A program made the translations under genes and the position numbers. Shown here piece by piece: positions 42,080 through 51,061 of a stretch of 64,000 nt of DNA. Location of the stretch: NCBI RefSeq assembly GCF_030246885.1, contig NZ_CP126739.1, positions 2,108,001 to 2,172,000 on the forward strand, read 5' to 3'. The notes under the pieces are model-generated. The model worked only from the letters and a program-made list of their open reading frames with translations, was not told the origin of the DNA and searched no databases. The DNA comes from Microbacterium sp. zg-B185 (GTDB lineage Bacteria; Actinomycetota; Actinomycetes; Actinomycetales; Microbacteriaceae). Numbering within the stretch: the first letter of the stretch is position 1; every line of letters begins with the position of its first letter.

Positions 42080-43669
42080 GTGTCCTCGAACGAGAAGTCG
42101 GCAGAGACGAACATTTCCCACGACCGTGAGGACGCCCCCGACTCCGCGCCGCAGCACACCGCGGCACCGGCGCCGGAGGACGTCCCACTCGAGATTGGGG
42201 ACGCGCAGCGCCCCGGGGTGCCGAGCGTAGGTCCCGCCAACATCGGTGTGGTCGGTCTCGCGGTGATGGGCTCGAACCTCGCCCGCAACCTCGCCAGCCG
42301 CATCGGCAACACCGTGGCGATCCACAACCGCAGCCGCGGAAAGACCGATCTGCTGCTCGCCGAGCACCCGGAGGCCGGGTTCGTGCCCTCCTACGACTAC
42401 GAGGAGTTCGCCGCGTCGCTGCAGAAGCCGCGGACGGCCATCATCATGGTCAAGGCCGGTGCCGCCACGGATGCCGTCATCGACGCGCTGGTGGGCGTGT
42501 TCGAACCGGGCGACATCATCGTCGACGGTGGCAACGCGCTGTTCACGGACACGATCCGTCGCGAGAAGGCGGTCCGCGAGACCGGCATCAACTTCGTCGG
42601 CATGGGCGTGTCAGGCGGCGAGGAAGGTGCGCTGCTGGGCCCGTCGCTGATGCCCGGCGGTTCGGACGAGTCCTGGCAGACGCTGGGTCCGATCCTGAAG
42701 TCCATCGCCGCGATCGCCGAGGGCGAGCCGTGCGTGACCCACGTCGGACACGACGGCGCCGGCCACTTCGTGAAGATGGTGCACAACGGCATCGAATACG
42801 CGGACATGCAGCTGATCGCCGAGGCATACGATCTGATCCGTCGCGGCACCGGCCGGACGCCGGCGCAGATCGCGGAGGTGTTCGCCGCGTGGAACGAGGG
42901 CGAACTGGAGTCGTACCTGATCGAGATCACCGCCGAGGTGCTCAGGCAGGTCGACGCGGAGACCGGGCAGGCGCTGGTCGATGTCATCCTCGACCAGGCC
43001 GGCGCCAAGGGCACCGGGGCATGGACGGTGCAGACCGCGCTGAACCTCGGCGTGCCGGTCTCGGGAATCGCCGAAGCGGTGTTCGCCCGTTCGCTCTCCA
43101 GCCACCCCGAGCAGCGCGCCGTGTCCGCCGACCTGCCCGGACCGACCGAGGCCCTGTCCGTCGCCGACCAGGACGCGTTCATCGAGGACGTGCGCCTGGC
43201 CCTGTACGCGTCCAAGTTCGTCGCCTACTCTCAGGGTTTCGACGAGATTCGCGCCGGCGCGGCGGAGTACGACTGGGCGATCGACCTGGGGGCCATCTCG
43301 AAGATCTGGCGCGGCGGCTGCATCATCCGCGCGCAGTTCCTCAACCGCATCGCCGACGCGTACGCGCAGACGCCCGACCTGCCGGTTCTGCTCACCGCAC
43401 CGTACTTCGTGGACGCCCTCACGCGTGCACAGGACTCGTGGCGCCGGATCGTCGCGACCGCGGCGGCGGCCGGCATCCCCGCCCCCGCGTTCTCCTCCTC
43501 GCTGTCGTACTACGACGGGCTGCGCGCGAAGCGCCTGCCGGCGGCCTTGATCCAGGGCCAGCGCGACTTCTTCGGGGCGCACACCTACAAGCGCATCGAC
43601 AAGCCCGGCACCTTCCACACGCTCTGGTCCGGCGACCGCAGCGAGATCGAGGCCGAGGACACGCACTGA
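42080..43669 (+). CDS. gnd: NADP-dependent 6-phosphogluconate dehydrogenase, decarboxylating
   Basis: A 529-residue enzyme of the pentose phosphate pathway, 6-phosphogluconate to ribulose 5-phosphate plus CO2. Residues 1-50 are an acidic, Pro/Ala-rich extension not seen in the usual 470-480-residue enzymes. The core starts with IGVVGLAVMGSNLARN, keeps the substrate loop VDGGNALF, MGVSGGEEGA and the catalytic HFVKMVHNGIEYADMQ, and ends SRDF-like with QRDFFGAHTYKR. The GTG at 42080 has AAGGAG five bases upstream. It is divergent from gntK, which supplies 6-phosphogluconate. Confidence 0.96.
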   Translation: MSSNEKSAETNISHDREDAPDSAPQHTAAPAPEDVPLEIGDAQRPGVPSVGPANIGVVGLAVMGSNLARNLASRIGNTVAIHNRSRGKTDLLLAEHPEAGFVPSYDYEEFAASLQKPRTAIIMVKAGAATDAVIDALVGVFEPGDIIVDGGNALFTDTIRREKAVRETGINFVGMGVSGGEEGALLGPSLMPGGSDESWQTLGPILKSIAAIAEGEPCVTHVGHDGAGHFVKMVHNGIEYADMQLIAEAYDLIRRGTGRTPAQIAEVFAAWNEGELESYLIEITAEVLRQVDAETGQALVDVILDQAGAKGTGAWTVQTALNLGVPVSGIAEAVFARSLSSHPEQRAVSADLPGPTEALSVADQDAFIEDVRLALYASKFVAYSQGFDEIRAGAAEYDWAIDLGAISKIWRGGCIIRAQFLNRIADAYAQTPDLPVLLTAPYFVDALTRAQDSWRRIVATAAAAGIPAPAFSSSLSYYDGLRAKRLPAALIQGQRDFFGAHTYKRIDKPGTFHTLWSGDRSEIEAEDTH

Positions 43670-43686
43670 CGTTCGGCGGCGCCCGC

Positions 43687-45012
43687 TCAGTCCGGTCTGA
43701 TGTTGTGGTTCCGGCGGAACACGTTCGCGGGGTCCCACTCGCGCTTCACCGCGGCAAGGCGCGCCATCGTGTCGGCTGAGAACATGTGCGAGACCAGGCC
43801 GGGCTCGGTGGACATCGTGAAGTTGCCGTAGAACCCGTCGCCGAGCGCCTCGATGGCGTCCCAGTCCGCAGCGATCCGCGAGCGCCCGGCGTCATCGAGC
43901 ATCCCGGGGATGTCGAAGGCCATCGCCATGGCGAACCACGTGGCGTCGCGGGCCGGGAACGCAGTCGCCTCCTGTGGGACATCGCCATACGCGCCGCCCA
44001 GCGAACGCAGCAGCAGCACCGACGCCGGGTTCGCCGCTCGGAAGGACGCAAGCCGCCCGATGGCGTCCTCGCTCAGTTCACGCAGGAGCGTGTTGCCTCC
44101 GATCAGGCCGGGCATCGGCTGATCGGCCTCTGCCGGCGGCGCCTCGATCAGGATGCCCGGATAGGAGCGCGCCCCGAATTCGACCGCTTCCACGCCGTCC
44201 AGAGCGAGAAGCGGCGCGAGCGCGGCGCGGGCGGCGGCTTCGTCAGCGCCCGCCCAGCATGCCGAAACGCTCGCGCCGGCTGCAGCGTTCGGATCCATCG
44301 GCGGGACGTCCATGTACGTGACCGTCAGCTCCCGTGGGGCCCGCTTCATGACCTCCCGCAGGGCACGCAGCATGGGCTCGGCCGGACCGGTCACGGCCAG
44401 CGTGGCGAACACGACCGCGGGCAGTTCGTGCGCGCGGAAGTCGAAGCGCGTGACAACGCCGAAGTTGCCTCCCCCACCCCGCAGCGCCCACATCAGCTCG
44501 GGATGCGAGGCATCGGTCGCCTCGATCAGCGCACCCGCTGCGCTGACGATCTGGACCCCGACAAGCTGGTCCGCGGCCAGGCCCCACGACCGCACCATCC
44601 AGCCGATGCCTCCGCCGAGGGTGAGGCCGCCGACACCGACCGAAGCGGTGTCGCCCGAGCTGAGACCGAGCCCGTGCTGGGCGAGCACTCCGGCGACGTG
44701 CCCCCAGACCGCGCCGCCGCCCACCCGCACGAGCGTGCCGTCCACCTCCACCTCGCTCAGCGCGGCGAGGTCCAGGGTCAACCCGCCGGGGAGTGCGCCC
44801 CAGGCGCTGTGACCGCCGCCGCGCACCGCGATCGGGACGCCCTCCGCTGAGGCCCAGCGCACCGCCGCCGCCACGTCGTCGACCGAGGCGGCGCGCACGA
44901 TCACATCCGGCTGGCCGACGCCGGAATGGAAGTGCCGCGCCGCCTCCCAACCGTCATCCCCCGGAGCCAGAGCGCGTCCGGGCAGTTCAGAAATCAGCCC
45001 ATCGATTCGCAT
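43687..45012 (-). CDS. FAD-binding oxidoreductase, berberine bridge enzyme-like
   Basis: A 441-residue VAO-family flavoprotein. The covalent-FAD His is in VRGGGHSAWGAL. The segment that carries the second, cysteinyl FAD link in bicovalent enzymes reads GDTASVGVGGLTLGGGIGW with no Cys, so a single covalent bond is expected. The C-terminal BBE motif is WDPANVFRRNHNI, which is standard. The substrate is unknown. The ATG at 45012 follows TATCGT by seven bases. Sixteen bases separate its stop codon from the gnd stop. Confidence 0.9.
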   Translation of the reverse strand: MRIDGLISELPGRALAPGDDGWEAARHFHSGVGQPDVIVRAASVDDVAAAVRWASAEGVPIAVRGGGHSAWGALPGGLTLDLAALSEVEVDGTLVRVGGGAVWGHVAGVLAQHGLGLSSGDTASVGVGGLTLGGGIGWMVRSWGLAADQLVGVQIVSAAGALIEATDASHPELMWALRGGGGNFGVVTRFDFRAHELPAVVFATLAVTGPAEPMLRALREVMKRAPRELTVTYMDVPPMDPNAAAGASVSACWAGADEAAARAALAPLLALDGVEAVEFGARSYPGILIEAPPAEADQPMPGLIGGNTLLRELSEDAIGRLASFRAANPASVLLLRSLGGAYGDVPQEATAFPARDATWFAMAMAFDIPGMLDDAGRSRIAADWDAIEALGDGFYGNFTMSTEPGLVSHMFSADTMARLAAVKREWDPANVFRRNHNIRPD

Positions 45013-45019
45013 CGCACAG

Positions 45020-45025
45020 ACGATA
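45020..45025 (-). promoter_or_regulatory. -10 box of the BBE-like gene, leaderless type
   Basis: Minus-strand TATCGT lies seven bases before the ATG at 45012. Confidence 0.55.
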
Positions 45026-45036
45026 CCGGAGGGGCC

Positions 45037-45060
45037 CGACACGGGTCGAGACCCGTGTCG
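45037..45060. terminator. Perfect palindrome between corA and the BBE-like gene
   Basis: Arms CGACACGGGTC and GACCCGTGTCG around GA, four bases past the corA stop codon on the minus strand. No T-run follows. It may terminate corA or be one of the region's dispersed palindromes. Confidence 0.5.
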
Positions 45061-45064
45061 ACGG

Positions 45065-46075
45065 CTAGAGCCAGCCGCGGCGCTTGAAGATCGCGTACAG
45101 CGTCACGCTGGTGCACAGCATCGCCAGCAGAGCCAGCGGATAGCCGAAGGTCCAGTGCAGCTCCGGCATGTTGTCGAAGTTCATGCCGTAGATGGTGCCG
45201 ACCAGAGTCGGAGCGAACAGGATCGCTGCCCAGCCGGAGACCTTCTTGACCTGTTCGTTCTGCTGCAGCCCGGCCTCGGTCATGCGCCGCATCGCCTCGT
45301 TGTTCTGCTGCTCCACCAGGCTGGTGTGGATGGTGAGGGCATTGTCGAGGGTGTGCCGGAAAGCATCGACGCGGTCGACGATGTGCCCGGCCCGATCGCC
45401 GAGCTCCCGGAATGCGGGCGCGTCGCGTCCGTCCGCCTCGTCGGCGAACAGCACTTGCAACCGCTCGAAGATGTCCAGTAGCGGCGAGGTGGCGTGCTGC
45501 AGGTCGATCACCTCCCGCTGGAGTCCGAAGATGCGCCGGGACACGTCCGGCACCTGGGAGAACAGCTCCTGCTCGATCTCGTCGATGTCGTTCTCCACGC
45601 CGTCAACGACCGGTCCGTACGCGTCCAGGACCCGGCTCAGCAGCGCCCACACGATGCCGTACGTGCCCTTCGCGAGGATCGTCGGATGCTCTTCGAGCTC
45701 CGCCCGCACACCTCGGACGTCGATGTCGTCATCCTGCACCGTGACGATGAAGTCGTCCCCGACGAAGAAGTCGACCTCCGCGAACTCGACGGTCTCGGTC
45801 TCATCGACGTACGCGGCCGGCTGCACCACGAGGAACGACATGCGGCCGAATCGTTCGAACTTCGCACGCTGGTGCCCGCGCAGGCTGTCCTTGACGGCGA
45901 GCGGGTGCAGATCCAGCAGCGTCTGCAGCTCACCCAGCTCGCCGGCATCCGGTGAGCGCAGCCCGATCCACACCATGCCGCCCTCCGCGCGTGCCTGCCG
46001 GATCGCCTCGGCGGGCGGGGCGCCTTCGCCGATGCGTGTACTGCCGACATACACCGCGGAATCGATCAGAGCCAT
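45065..46075 (-). CDS. corA: CorA family magnesium/cobalt transporter
   Basis: A 336-residue pentameric divalent-cation channel subunit. A large cytoplasmic domain (about 1-275) with LDAYGPVVDGVENDIDEIE and the long stalk helix precede two C-terminal membrane helices. The selectivity signature YGMNFDNMPE lies between them. A basic KRRGWL tail ends it. I chose ATG 46075 because AAGGTGG lies five bases upstream. A GTG at 46084 is the in-frame alternative. It is divergent from the epimerase gene. Confidence 0.93.
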   Translation of the reverse strand: MALIDSAVYVGSTRIGEGAPPAEAIRQARAEGGMVWIGLRSPDAGELGELQTLLDLHPLAVKDSLRGHQRAKFERFGRMSFLVVQPAAYVDETETVEFAEVDFFVGDDFIVTVQDDDIDVRGVRAELEEHPTILAKGTYGIVWALLSRVLDAYGPVVDGVENDIDEIEQELFSQVPDVSRRIFGLQREVIDLQHATSPLLDIFERLQVLFADEADGRDAPAFRELGDRAGHIVDRVDAFRHTLDNALTIHTSLVEQQNNEAMRRMTEAGLQQNEQVKKVSGWAAILFAPTLVGTIYGMNFDNMPELHWTFGYPLALLAMLCTSVTLYAIFKRRGWL

Positions 46076-46106
46076 GCGTGCCACCTTAAGCGCCGGAGCC
46101 GGCCGC

Positions 46107-46112
46107 TAGGGT
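46107..46112 (+). promoter_or_regulatory. -10 box of the epimerase gene, leaderless type
   Basis: TAGGGT lies six bases before the ATG at 46119. Confidence 0.5.
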
Positions 46113-46118
46113 CAGTGC

Positions 46119-47108
46119 ATGGCAGCCACCCGCATCCTTTTCCTCGGCGGCACCGGCACGATCAGCTCGGCCTGCGTCCGCCGCTCCCTGCTCCTCGGCC
46201 ACGACGTCACGGTGCTGAATCGGGGCTCTGGGCGCAGACCCGTGCCCGACGGCGTGCGGGAACTGGTCGCAGACATCCGCGATGCCGATGCGGTGCAGCG
46301 CGCGGTCGGCCAGGACCGGTTCGATGTGATCGCCCAGTTCCTCGCCTTCACACCGCAGCACGTGCAGTCCGATCTGGCCGGATTCGAGGGGCACTGCGGT
46401 CAGTACGTGTTCATCAGTTCGGCATCCGCCTATCAGAAGCCGCCGCAACGGCTTCCCGTCACCGAGTCCACGCCGCTGCGCAACCCGTTCTGGCAGTACT
46501 CCCGCGACAAGATCGCCTGCGAGGATCTTCTCGTCGAGGCATACCGCGATCGCGGATTCCCGGTGACCATCGTGCGTCCGTCGCACACGTACGACGAGCG
46601 GCTGCTGCCCACGATGGGCGGCTGGACGGACATCTCCCGCATGCGCCGGGGTAAGCCCGTGGTGATCCACGGCGACGGGACCAGCCTGTGGACGCTCACC
46701 CACAGCGACGACTTCGCGGTGGGCTTCACCGGCCTGCTCGCCAACCCGGCCGCGATCGGCGAGGCCTTCACCATCACCGGCACTCACGCGCCCACCTGGA
46801 ACCAGATCTACCGATGGCTGGCGGATGCCGCCGGCGTGCCGGACCCGGACTTCGTGCACGTCGCTTCGGAGGCGATCGCCGCCCGCTCTGCGGAGCTCGG
46901 GCCGGGCCTGCTCGGAGACAAGTCGCATTCGATGCTCTTCGACATCGGCAAGGTCACCGCGCTGGTCCCCGAGTTCCGCACCACCATCACGTTCGACGAG
47001 GGTGCGCGCCGCATTCTCGCCCATTTCGACGCGCACCCCGCGGAACAGGCCGTGGACGCGGAGCGGGACGCCGTTTTCGACGGATTGGCCGCCTACGCCC
47101 GCTCCTGA
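46119..47108 (+). CDS. NAD-dependent epimerase/dehydratase family protein (extended SDR)
   Basis: A 329-residue extended short-chain dehydrogenase. The NAD-binding GGTGTISSACVRRSLL differs slightly from the classic GxxGxxG. The catalytic YxxxK is QYSRDK, preceded by the Ser in YVFISSASAY. The substrate-domain RPSHTYDERLLP is typical of UDP-sugar-epimerase-like proteins. The substrate is unknown. The ATG follows TAGGGT by six bases. It is divergent from corA. Confidence 0.88.
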   Translation: MAATRILFLGGTGTISSACVRRSLLLGHDVTVLNRGSGRRPVPDGVRELVADIRDADAVQRAVGQDRFDVIAQFLAFTPQHVQSDLAGFEGHCGQYVFISSASAYQKPPQRLPVTESTPLRNPFWQYSRDKIACEDLLVEAYRDRGFPVTIVRPSHTYDERLLPTMGGWTDISRMRRGKPVVIHGDGTSLWTLTHSDDFAVGFTGLLANPAAIGEAFTITGTHAPTWNQIYRWLADAAGVPDPDFVHVASEAIAARSAELGPGLLGDKSHSMLFDIGKVTALVPEFRTTITFDEGARRILAHFDAHPAEQAVDAERDAVFDGLAAYARS

Positions 47109-47125
47109 CCCCTCCGGCCGGATCT

Positions 47126-47164
47126 CACAGCCACTGCATAGCTGGCTCCACAGGAACTGCATAG
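47126..47164 (+). promoter_or_regulatory. Direct repeat upstream of the response regulator
   Basis: CACAGCCACTGCATAG (47126-47141) and CACAGGAACTGCATAG (47149-47164) match at 14 of 16 positions with a 23-base period. OmpR-type regulators often bind such tandem sites, so autoregulation is likely. Confidence 0.55.
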
Positions 47165-47185
47165 GTGAGCGAGCACAATGGCCTC

Positions 47186-47920
47186 ATGGCCGCCACAGCT
47201 CTCGCCCCCGCACTCCGCCGCCCGGACGGCACCGCCCTGCGCGTGCTCGTCGTGGATGACGAGCAGATGCTCACCGATCTGCTGTCCATGGCGCTGCGCA
47301 TGGAGGGCTGGGAGGTCCGCACCGCCGGCTCCGGATTCGAGGCGCTTCAGGCCGCGCGCGACTTCCAGCCGGATGCGATGGTCCTGGACGTCATGATGCC
47401 CGACCTCGACGGGATGGCCGTGCTGCAGCGCCTGCGCCATTCGGGCAACGACGTGCCCGTGCTCTTCCTCACCGCCAAGGACGCCGTGGCCGACCGTGTC
47501 GCGGGGCTCACGGCCGGCGGGGATGACTACGTCACCAAGCCGTTCAGCCTCGAAGAGGTCGTGGCGCGTCTGCGCGGGCTGATGCGTCGTGCCGGCACCG
47601 CCCAGTCCGCCGACGCCGAGCCGATCCTGCGCGTCGGCGACCTCACCCTGAACGAGGACAGCCACGAGGTCGAGCGCGGCGGCGACCAGATCGAACTGAC
47701 CGCCACCGAATTCGAGCTGCTGCGCTTCCTCATGCGCAACCAGCGTCGCGTCGTGTCGAAGGCGCAGATCCTCGACCGCGTCTGGCACTACGACTTCGGC
47801 GGACGCTCCAGCGTCGTGGAGCTGTACATCTCGTACCTGCGGAAGAAGATCGACCAGGGTCGCGAACCGCTGATCCACACCGTTCGCGGCGTCGGGTACA
47901 TGATCAAGGCCCCGCAGTGA
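47186..47920 (+). CDS. OmpR/PhoB family response regulator
   Basis: A 244-residue two-domain regulator. The receiver domain has VVDDEQML, the phosphoacceptor Asp68 in VLDVMMPDLDG, and Lys118 in VTKPFS. The C-terminal winged helix has TEFELLRFLMRNQRRVVSKAQILDRVWHYDFGG and SVVELYISYLRKKI. ATG 47186 is chosen because the GTG at 47165 immediately follows a repeat that likely holds regulatory or -10 sequence. It overlaps the kinase start by four bases. A direct repeat upstream (47126-47164) is its probable binding site. The closest mycobacterial types are TcrA/MprA-like, by inference. Confidence 0.93.
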   Translation: MAATALAPALRRPDGTALRVLVVDDEQMLTDLLSMALRMEGWEVRTAGSGFEALQAARDFQPDAMVLDVMMPDLDGMAVLQRLRHSGNDVPVLFLTAKDAVADRVAGLTAGGDDYVTKPFSLEEVVARLRGLMRRAGTAQSADAEPILRVGDLTLNEDSHEVERGGDQIELTATEFELLRFLMRNQRRVVSKAQILDRVWHYDFGGRSSVVELYISYLRKKIDQGREPLIHTVRGVGYMIKAPQ

Positions 47921-49503
47921 CCGCAGCCCCCGCCACGGGTCCGGTACCGCTCGCGGCGCCCCCGACGGACGCCGACGACGACGCTCGTGACGAGGCACCG
48001 CCCCCTGCGCCGCGGCGCGCACGTCATCGGTGGAGTCTGCAGACGCGTCTGATGGCGACGGTCATCGGCATCGTCTCCCTCATCCTGGTGATCGTCGCGA
48101 TCGCGACCAGCGCCGCCCTGGGCCGCGTCCTGGAAGCGAACCTCGACGCCCGCCTGGAGAACGCCGCCCAGCAGGCCGGTCAGTCCCTGCAGACGCCCCA
48201 GTTCCCGCTCACCGTCCGGGATGCATTCGACGTACTGGCCGAAGGTCCGCAGGAACCGGGCTTCCTCTTCGTCGTCCAGTCGGTCAGCGGCGGGGTGTCC
48301 GGCGCGTACATCGGCGGCGACGGCGAGGTCGTCCGTCTCAGCGACGACCAGATCGCCGGTGTCGTGGACGCGATCGACGAGGGCGGTTTCACGACCATCT
48401 CGCTGGGGGATGACATCGGCGATTACCGCATCCGCCTGGTGCAGGGAGACAACTTCATCGGGATCGCGGGACTGCCGGTCTCGGAGGTGCGCAGCACGAT
48501 CGCGGCCACGCTGACGACCATCACCCTGGTCACCGCGGGAGGTCTGCTCCTGCTGGCCGCGGCCATCGCGTTCGTGATCCGCGCAGGGCTCAAGCCGCTG
48601 CGTGCAGTGGCCGACACCGCGACGCGCGTGGCCGCCCTGCCGCTGGCCGAGGGCGCCGTCTCGATCACCGAGCGCGTGCCGGACGATGAGACGGACGAGC
48701 ACACCGAGATCGGACGCGTCGGGCACGCGCTGAACACGCTCCTGGACCACGTCGGCGAGTCGCTGGACGCCCGCCAGCGCAACGAGGAGCGGATGCGTCG
48801 ATTCGTGGCCGACGCCAGCCATGAGCTGCGCACGCCGCTGGCCTCCATCCGCGGCTACTCCGAGCTGTCGCTGCGCGCGCTGCGCCACGGGGATGCCGCG
48901 TCGGAGGATCAGAACACCGTGACGTCGCTGGAGCGCATCCAGGCGCAGTCGATCCGGATGACCCGGCTCGTCGAGGACCTGCTGCTGCTGGCCCGACTGG
49001 ACGAAGGGCAGGAGCTCGTCTACGGCACCGTCGACCTGTCGCGACTGGCGATCGAGGCGATCGCCGATGTGCGCCCTGCGGGCCCGGATCACCGGTGGGA
49101 GCTCGATGTCGGCGAGGAGCCGGTGGTCATCACGGGCGACGCCGCCCGGCTGCACCAGGTGCTGGGCAATCTGCTCGCCAATGCGCGCACGCACACGCCG
49201 GCGGGCACCCACGTGACGCTCACGGTGGCGCGCGAGGGGACGGATGCCGTGATCCGCGTCCACGATGACGGTCCCGGCGTGGATCCGGCGATCGCCGACG
49301 AGCTGTTCGACCGGTTCTCCCGAGCCGACCGCTCACGCGCCCGCCAGACCGGCGGCACCGGGTTGGGCCTTTCCATCGCGCGGGCGATCGTGGCCGCGCA
49401 CGGCGGCGCTCTGACCGTGCGCAGCAGCCCTGGAGACACCACGTTCGAGGTGCGGCTGCCGGTCACCCCGCCCGCTGCCGCTGCGGAGGTCAGTACCCGC
49501 TGA
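47917..49503 (+). CDS. Sensor histidine kinase
   Basis: A 528-residue membrane kinase. A Pro/Ala/Asp-rich N-terminus is followed by TM1 (about 45-68), an extracytoplasmic sensor region (about 70-195), TM2 (about 196-222) and a HAMP region. The dimerisation domain has His302 in ADASHELRTPLASIRGY. The ATPase domain has an N box LGNLLANARTHTP, G1 HDDGPGVDP, F box FDRF and G2 GGTGLGLSI. The GTG start overlaps the regulator stop (GTGA). The last 14 bases overlap the convergent ferredoxin-reductase-type gene. The signal sensed is unknown. Confidence 0.94.
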   Translation: MTAAPATGPVPLAAPPTDADDDARDEAPPPAPRRARHRWSLQTRLMATVIGIVSLILVIVAIATSAALGRVLEANLDARLENAAQQAGQSLQTPQFPLTVRDAFDVLAEGPQEPGFLFVVQSVSGGVSGAYIGGDGEVVRLSDDQIAGVVDAIDEGGFTTISLGDDIGDYRIRLVQGDNFIGIAGLPVSEVRSTIAATLTTITLVTAGGLLLLAAAIAFVIRAGLKPLRAVADTATRVAALPLAEGAVSITERVPDDETDEHTEIGRVGHALNTLLDHVGESLDARQRNEERMRRFVADASHELRTPLASIRGYSELSLRALRHGDAASEDQNTVTSLERIQAQSIRMTRLVEDLLLLARLDEGQELVYGTVDLSRLAIEAIADVRPAGPDHRWELDVGEEPVVITGDAARLHQVLGNLLANARTHTPAGTHVTLTVAREGTDAVIRVHDDGPGVDPAIADELFDRFSRADRSRARQTGGTGLGLSIARAIVAAHGGALTVRSSPGDTTFEVRLPVTPPAAAAEVSTR

Positions 49504-51061
49504 AGGCGTCGGTGGTGATGGAGCGCGCCCGCTCGAGCGCGGGAGCGAGCTCCGCGATCAGCCCGGCGGGACCCGAGATGTAGGCGTGGCGGGCGGCGAT
49601 GTCGGGCACGACCTGCAGCAGGCCCTCCGCGTCGAGGCGGACACCGCGGGCCCACAGCCAGTGGCGCGGCAGGTCCCGCGGCTGGTCGCGCGTGAAGACC
49701 ACGACCGGCACACCGGATGCCTCCAGCTCCTCGCGGAACGCGAGCTCGGCCGCTTCGGCGGCGACGTACACCAGGACGACGTCGCGGTCTTCGCCGGCAA
49801 GGCGCGCATGCCGCAGCTGCGAGACGAACGGCGTGATCCCGATGCCGGCGGCGACCATCAACACCGCGCTGGTGGGCTTCTTCGGGAGGACGAAATCTCC
49901 CCACACTCCGGTGACGGCCAGAGCATCCCCCGTGGAGATCTGGGCCAGGGCCTTCTTGTACGAGCTCTGCGATTTCGCGCCGGGCACCTCGCGGAAGGCC
50001 ACCGACAGCAGCGGCAGGTCTTCGGGTGCCGAGGCGATGCTGAACTCACGGCGAGTCCCCCGCGCGTCGGGATGGCGGTGCGGCACGTCCAACTCCAGGT
50101 ACTGACCGGGGATGAATGCGAGACGGCGACGCGCCCGGAAGGTCAGCAGGTGCACCGTCGGAGTCAGCAGCACGCGCGACTCCAGGGCCAGCTTCACCGC
50201 CGAGCGGGCGGAGAACGCGAACACGAACGCCAGCAGGTTGCCGATCAGCAGAGCGCGCTCCTGGCCGAGGCTGATCGCACCGAGGTCGATCGGCCACCCC
50301 ACCAGCACGCCGACCAGACCGGCGACGGTGAACTGCTGCCACCGGCGCGGCGGCAGGGTCAGCGGCTCGGAGAGCATGAATGCGCCGAGGAACAGGATCG
50401 GCGAGGACCACAGCAGCGGCCACAGCACATCGCCGATCTGCACCGGCAGTCCTGCGGCCTGATACTGCGCCGACGTGCGCAGCACGCCGACCGCCACCGC
50501 AGCGACGACGAAGACCGCGATGACGCGCACCTTCTCGGTGCGCACCAGCACCGCCAGGCCGAGGAGGATCACCGGCCCGGCCAGCACCGGCGTGCCGACC
50601 CACCACGACGATGCCCCCAGGCTGGGCACCGCGACAGCCACGACGGTCAGCACGGTCGCGCCCACGGCGGCCGGATTGAAGATGTGCCGTCCGCGCCAGG
50701 CCAGCACGTATTTGGAGAGGGATGCCGCGGCCGCGGCGAGCGCGATCCCGGCCAGCCCGGCCGGATCGAGCGTGGGGCGCAGCACGAACAGCAGTATCGC
50801 CGCTGTGATCAGCGAGGACTCCAGCCGCCAGGGCAGCCGCACGACCGCCTGGGCGGCGGCATCCACACCGGCGCACACCACGGTCAGCACCACGGCCGTC
50901 ACCAGCAGCTCCACCGGTGTCGGCGCCACCAGCCCGAAGACCGAGGCGATCAGCGCCAGGACGGACAGTGCGCCCAGAGCGAGCAGCGCGAGCCGGTACA
51001 TCGAGACGCGTCCGAGCACCGCGAAGACGCGATTCCACAGCGAGGTGAAGGTTCCGATCAC
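49490..51061 (-). CDS. NqrB/RnfD-like membrane domain fused to an FAD/NAD(P) ferredoxin-reductase domain
   Basis: A 523-residue fusion. Residues about 15-290 hold about nine membrane helices of the RnfD/NqrB type (HIFNPAAVGATVLTVVA and LWSSPILFLGAFMLSEPLT). Residues about 295-523 form a ferredoxin-NADP reductase domain with FAD-binding RREFSIASAPED, nucleotide-binding MVAAGIGITPFVSQLRH and a C-terminal YISGPAGLI. It would pass electrons from cytoplasmic NAD(P)H across the membrane to flavins outside. The GTG at 51061 overlaps the apbE stop codon. With ApbE and the FMN lipoprotein it forms a flavin-based electron-transfer operon. Confidence 0.9.
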   Translation of the reverse strand: MIGTFTSLWNRVFAVLGRVSMYRLALLALGALSVLALIASVFGLVAPTPVELLVTAVVLTVVCAGVDAAAQAVVRLPWRLESSLITAAILLFVLRPTLDPAGLAGIALAAAAASLSKYVLAWRGRHIFNPAAVGATVLTVVAVAVPSLGASSWWVGTPVLAGPVILLGLAVLVRTEKVRVIAVFVVAAVAVGVLRTSAQYQAAGLPVQIGDVLWPLLWSSPILFLGAFMLSEPLTLPPRRWQQFTVAGLVGVLVGWPIDLGAISLGQERALLIGNLLAFVFAFSARSAVKLALESRVLLTPTVHLLTFRARRRLAFIPGQYLELDVPHRHPDARGTRREFSIASAPEDLPLLSVAFREVPGAKSQSSYKKALAQISTGDALAVTGVWGDFVLPKKPTSAVLMVAAGIGITPFVSQLRHARLAGEDRDVVLVYVAAEAAELAFREELEASGVPVVVFTRDQPRDLPRHWLWARGVRLDAEGLLQVVPDIAARHAYISGPAGLIAELAPALERARSITTDAFSGY

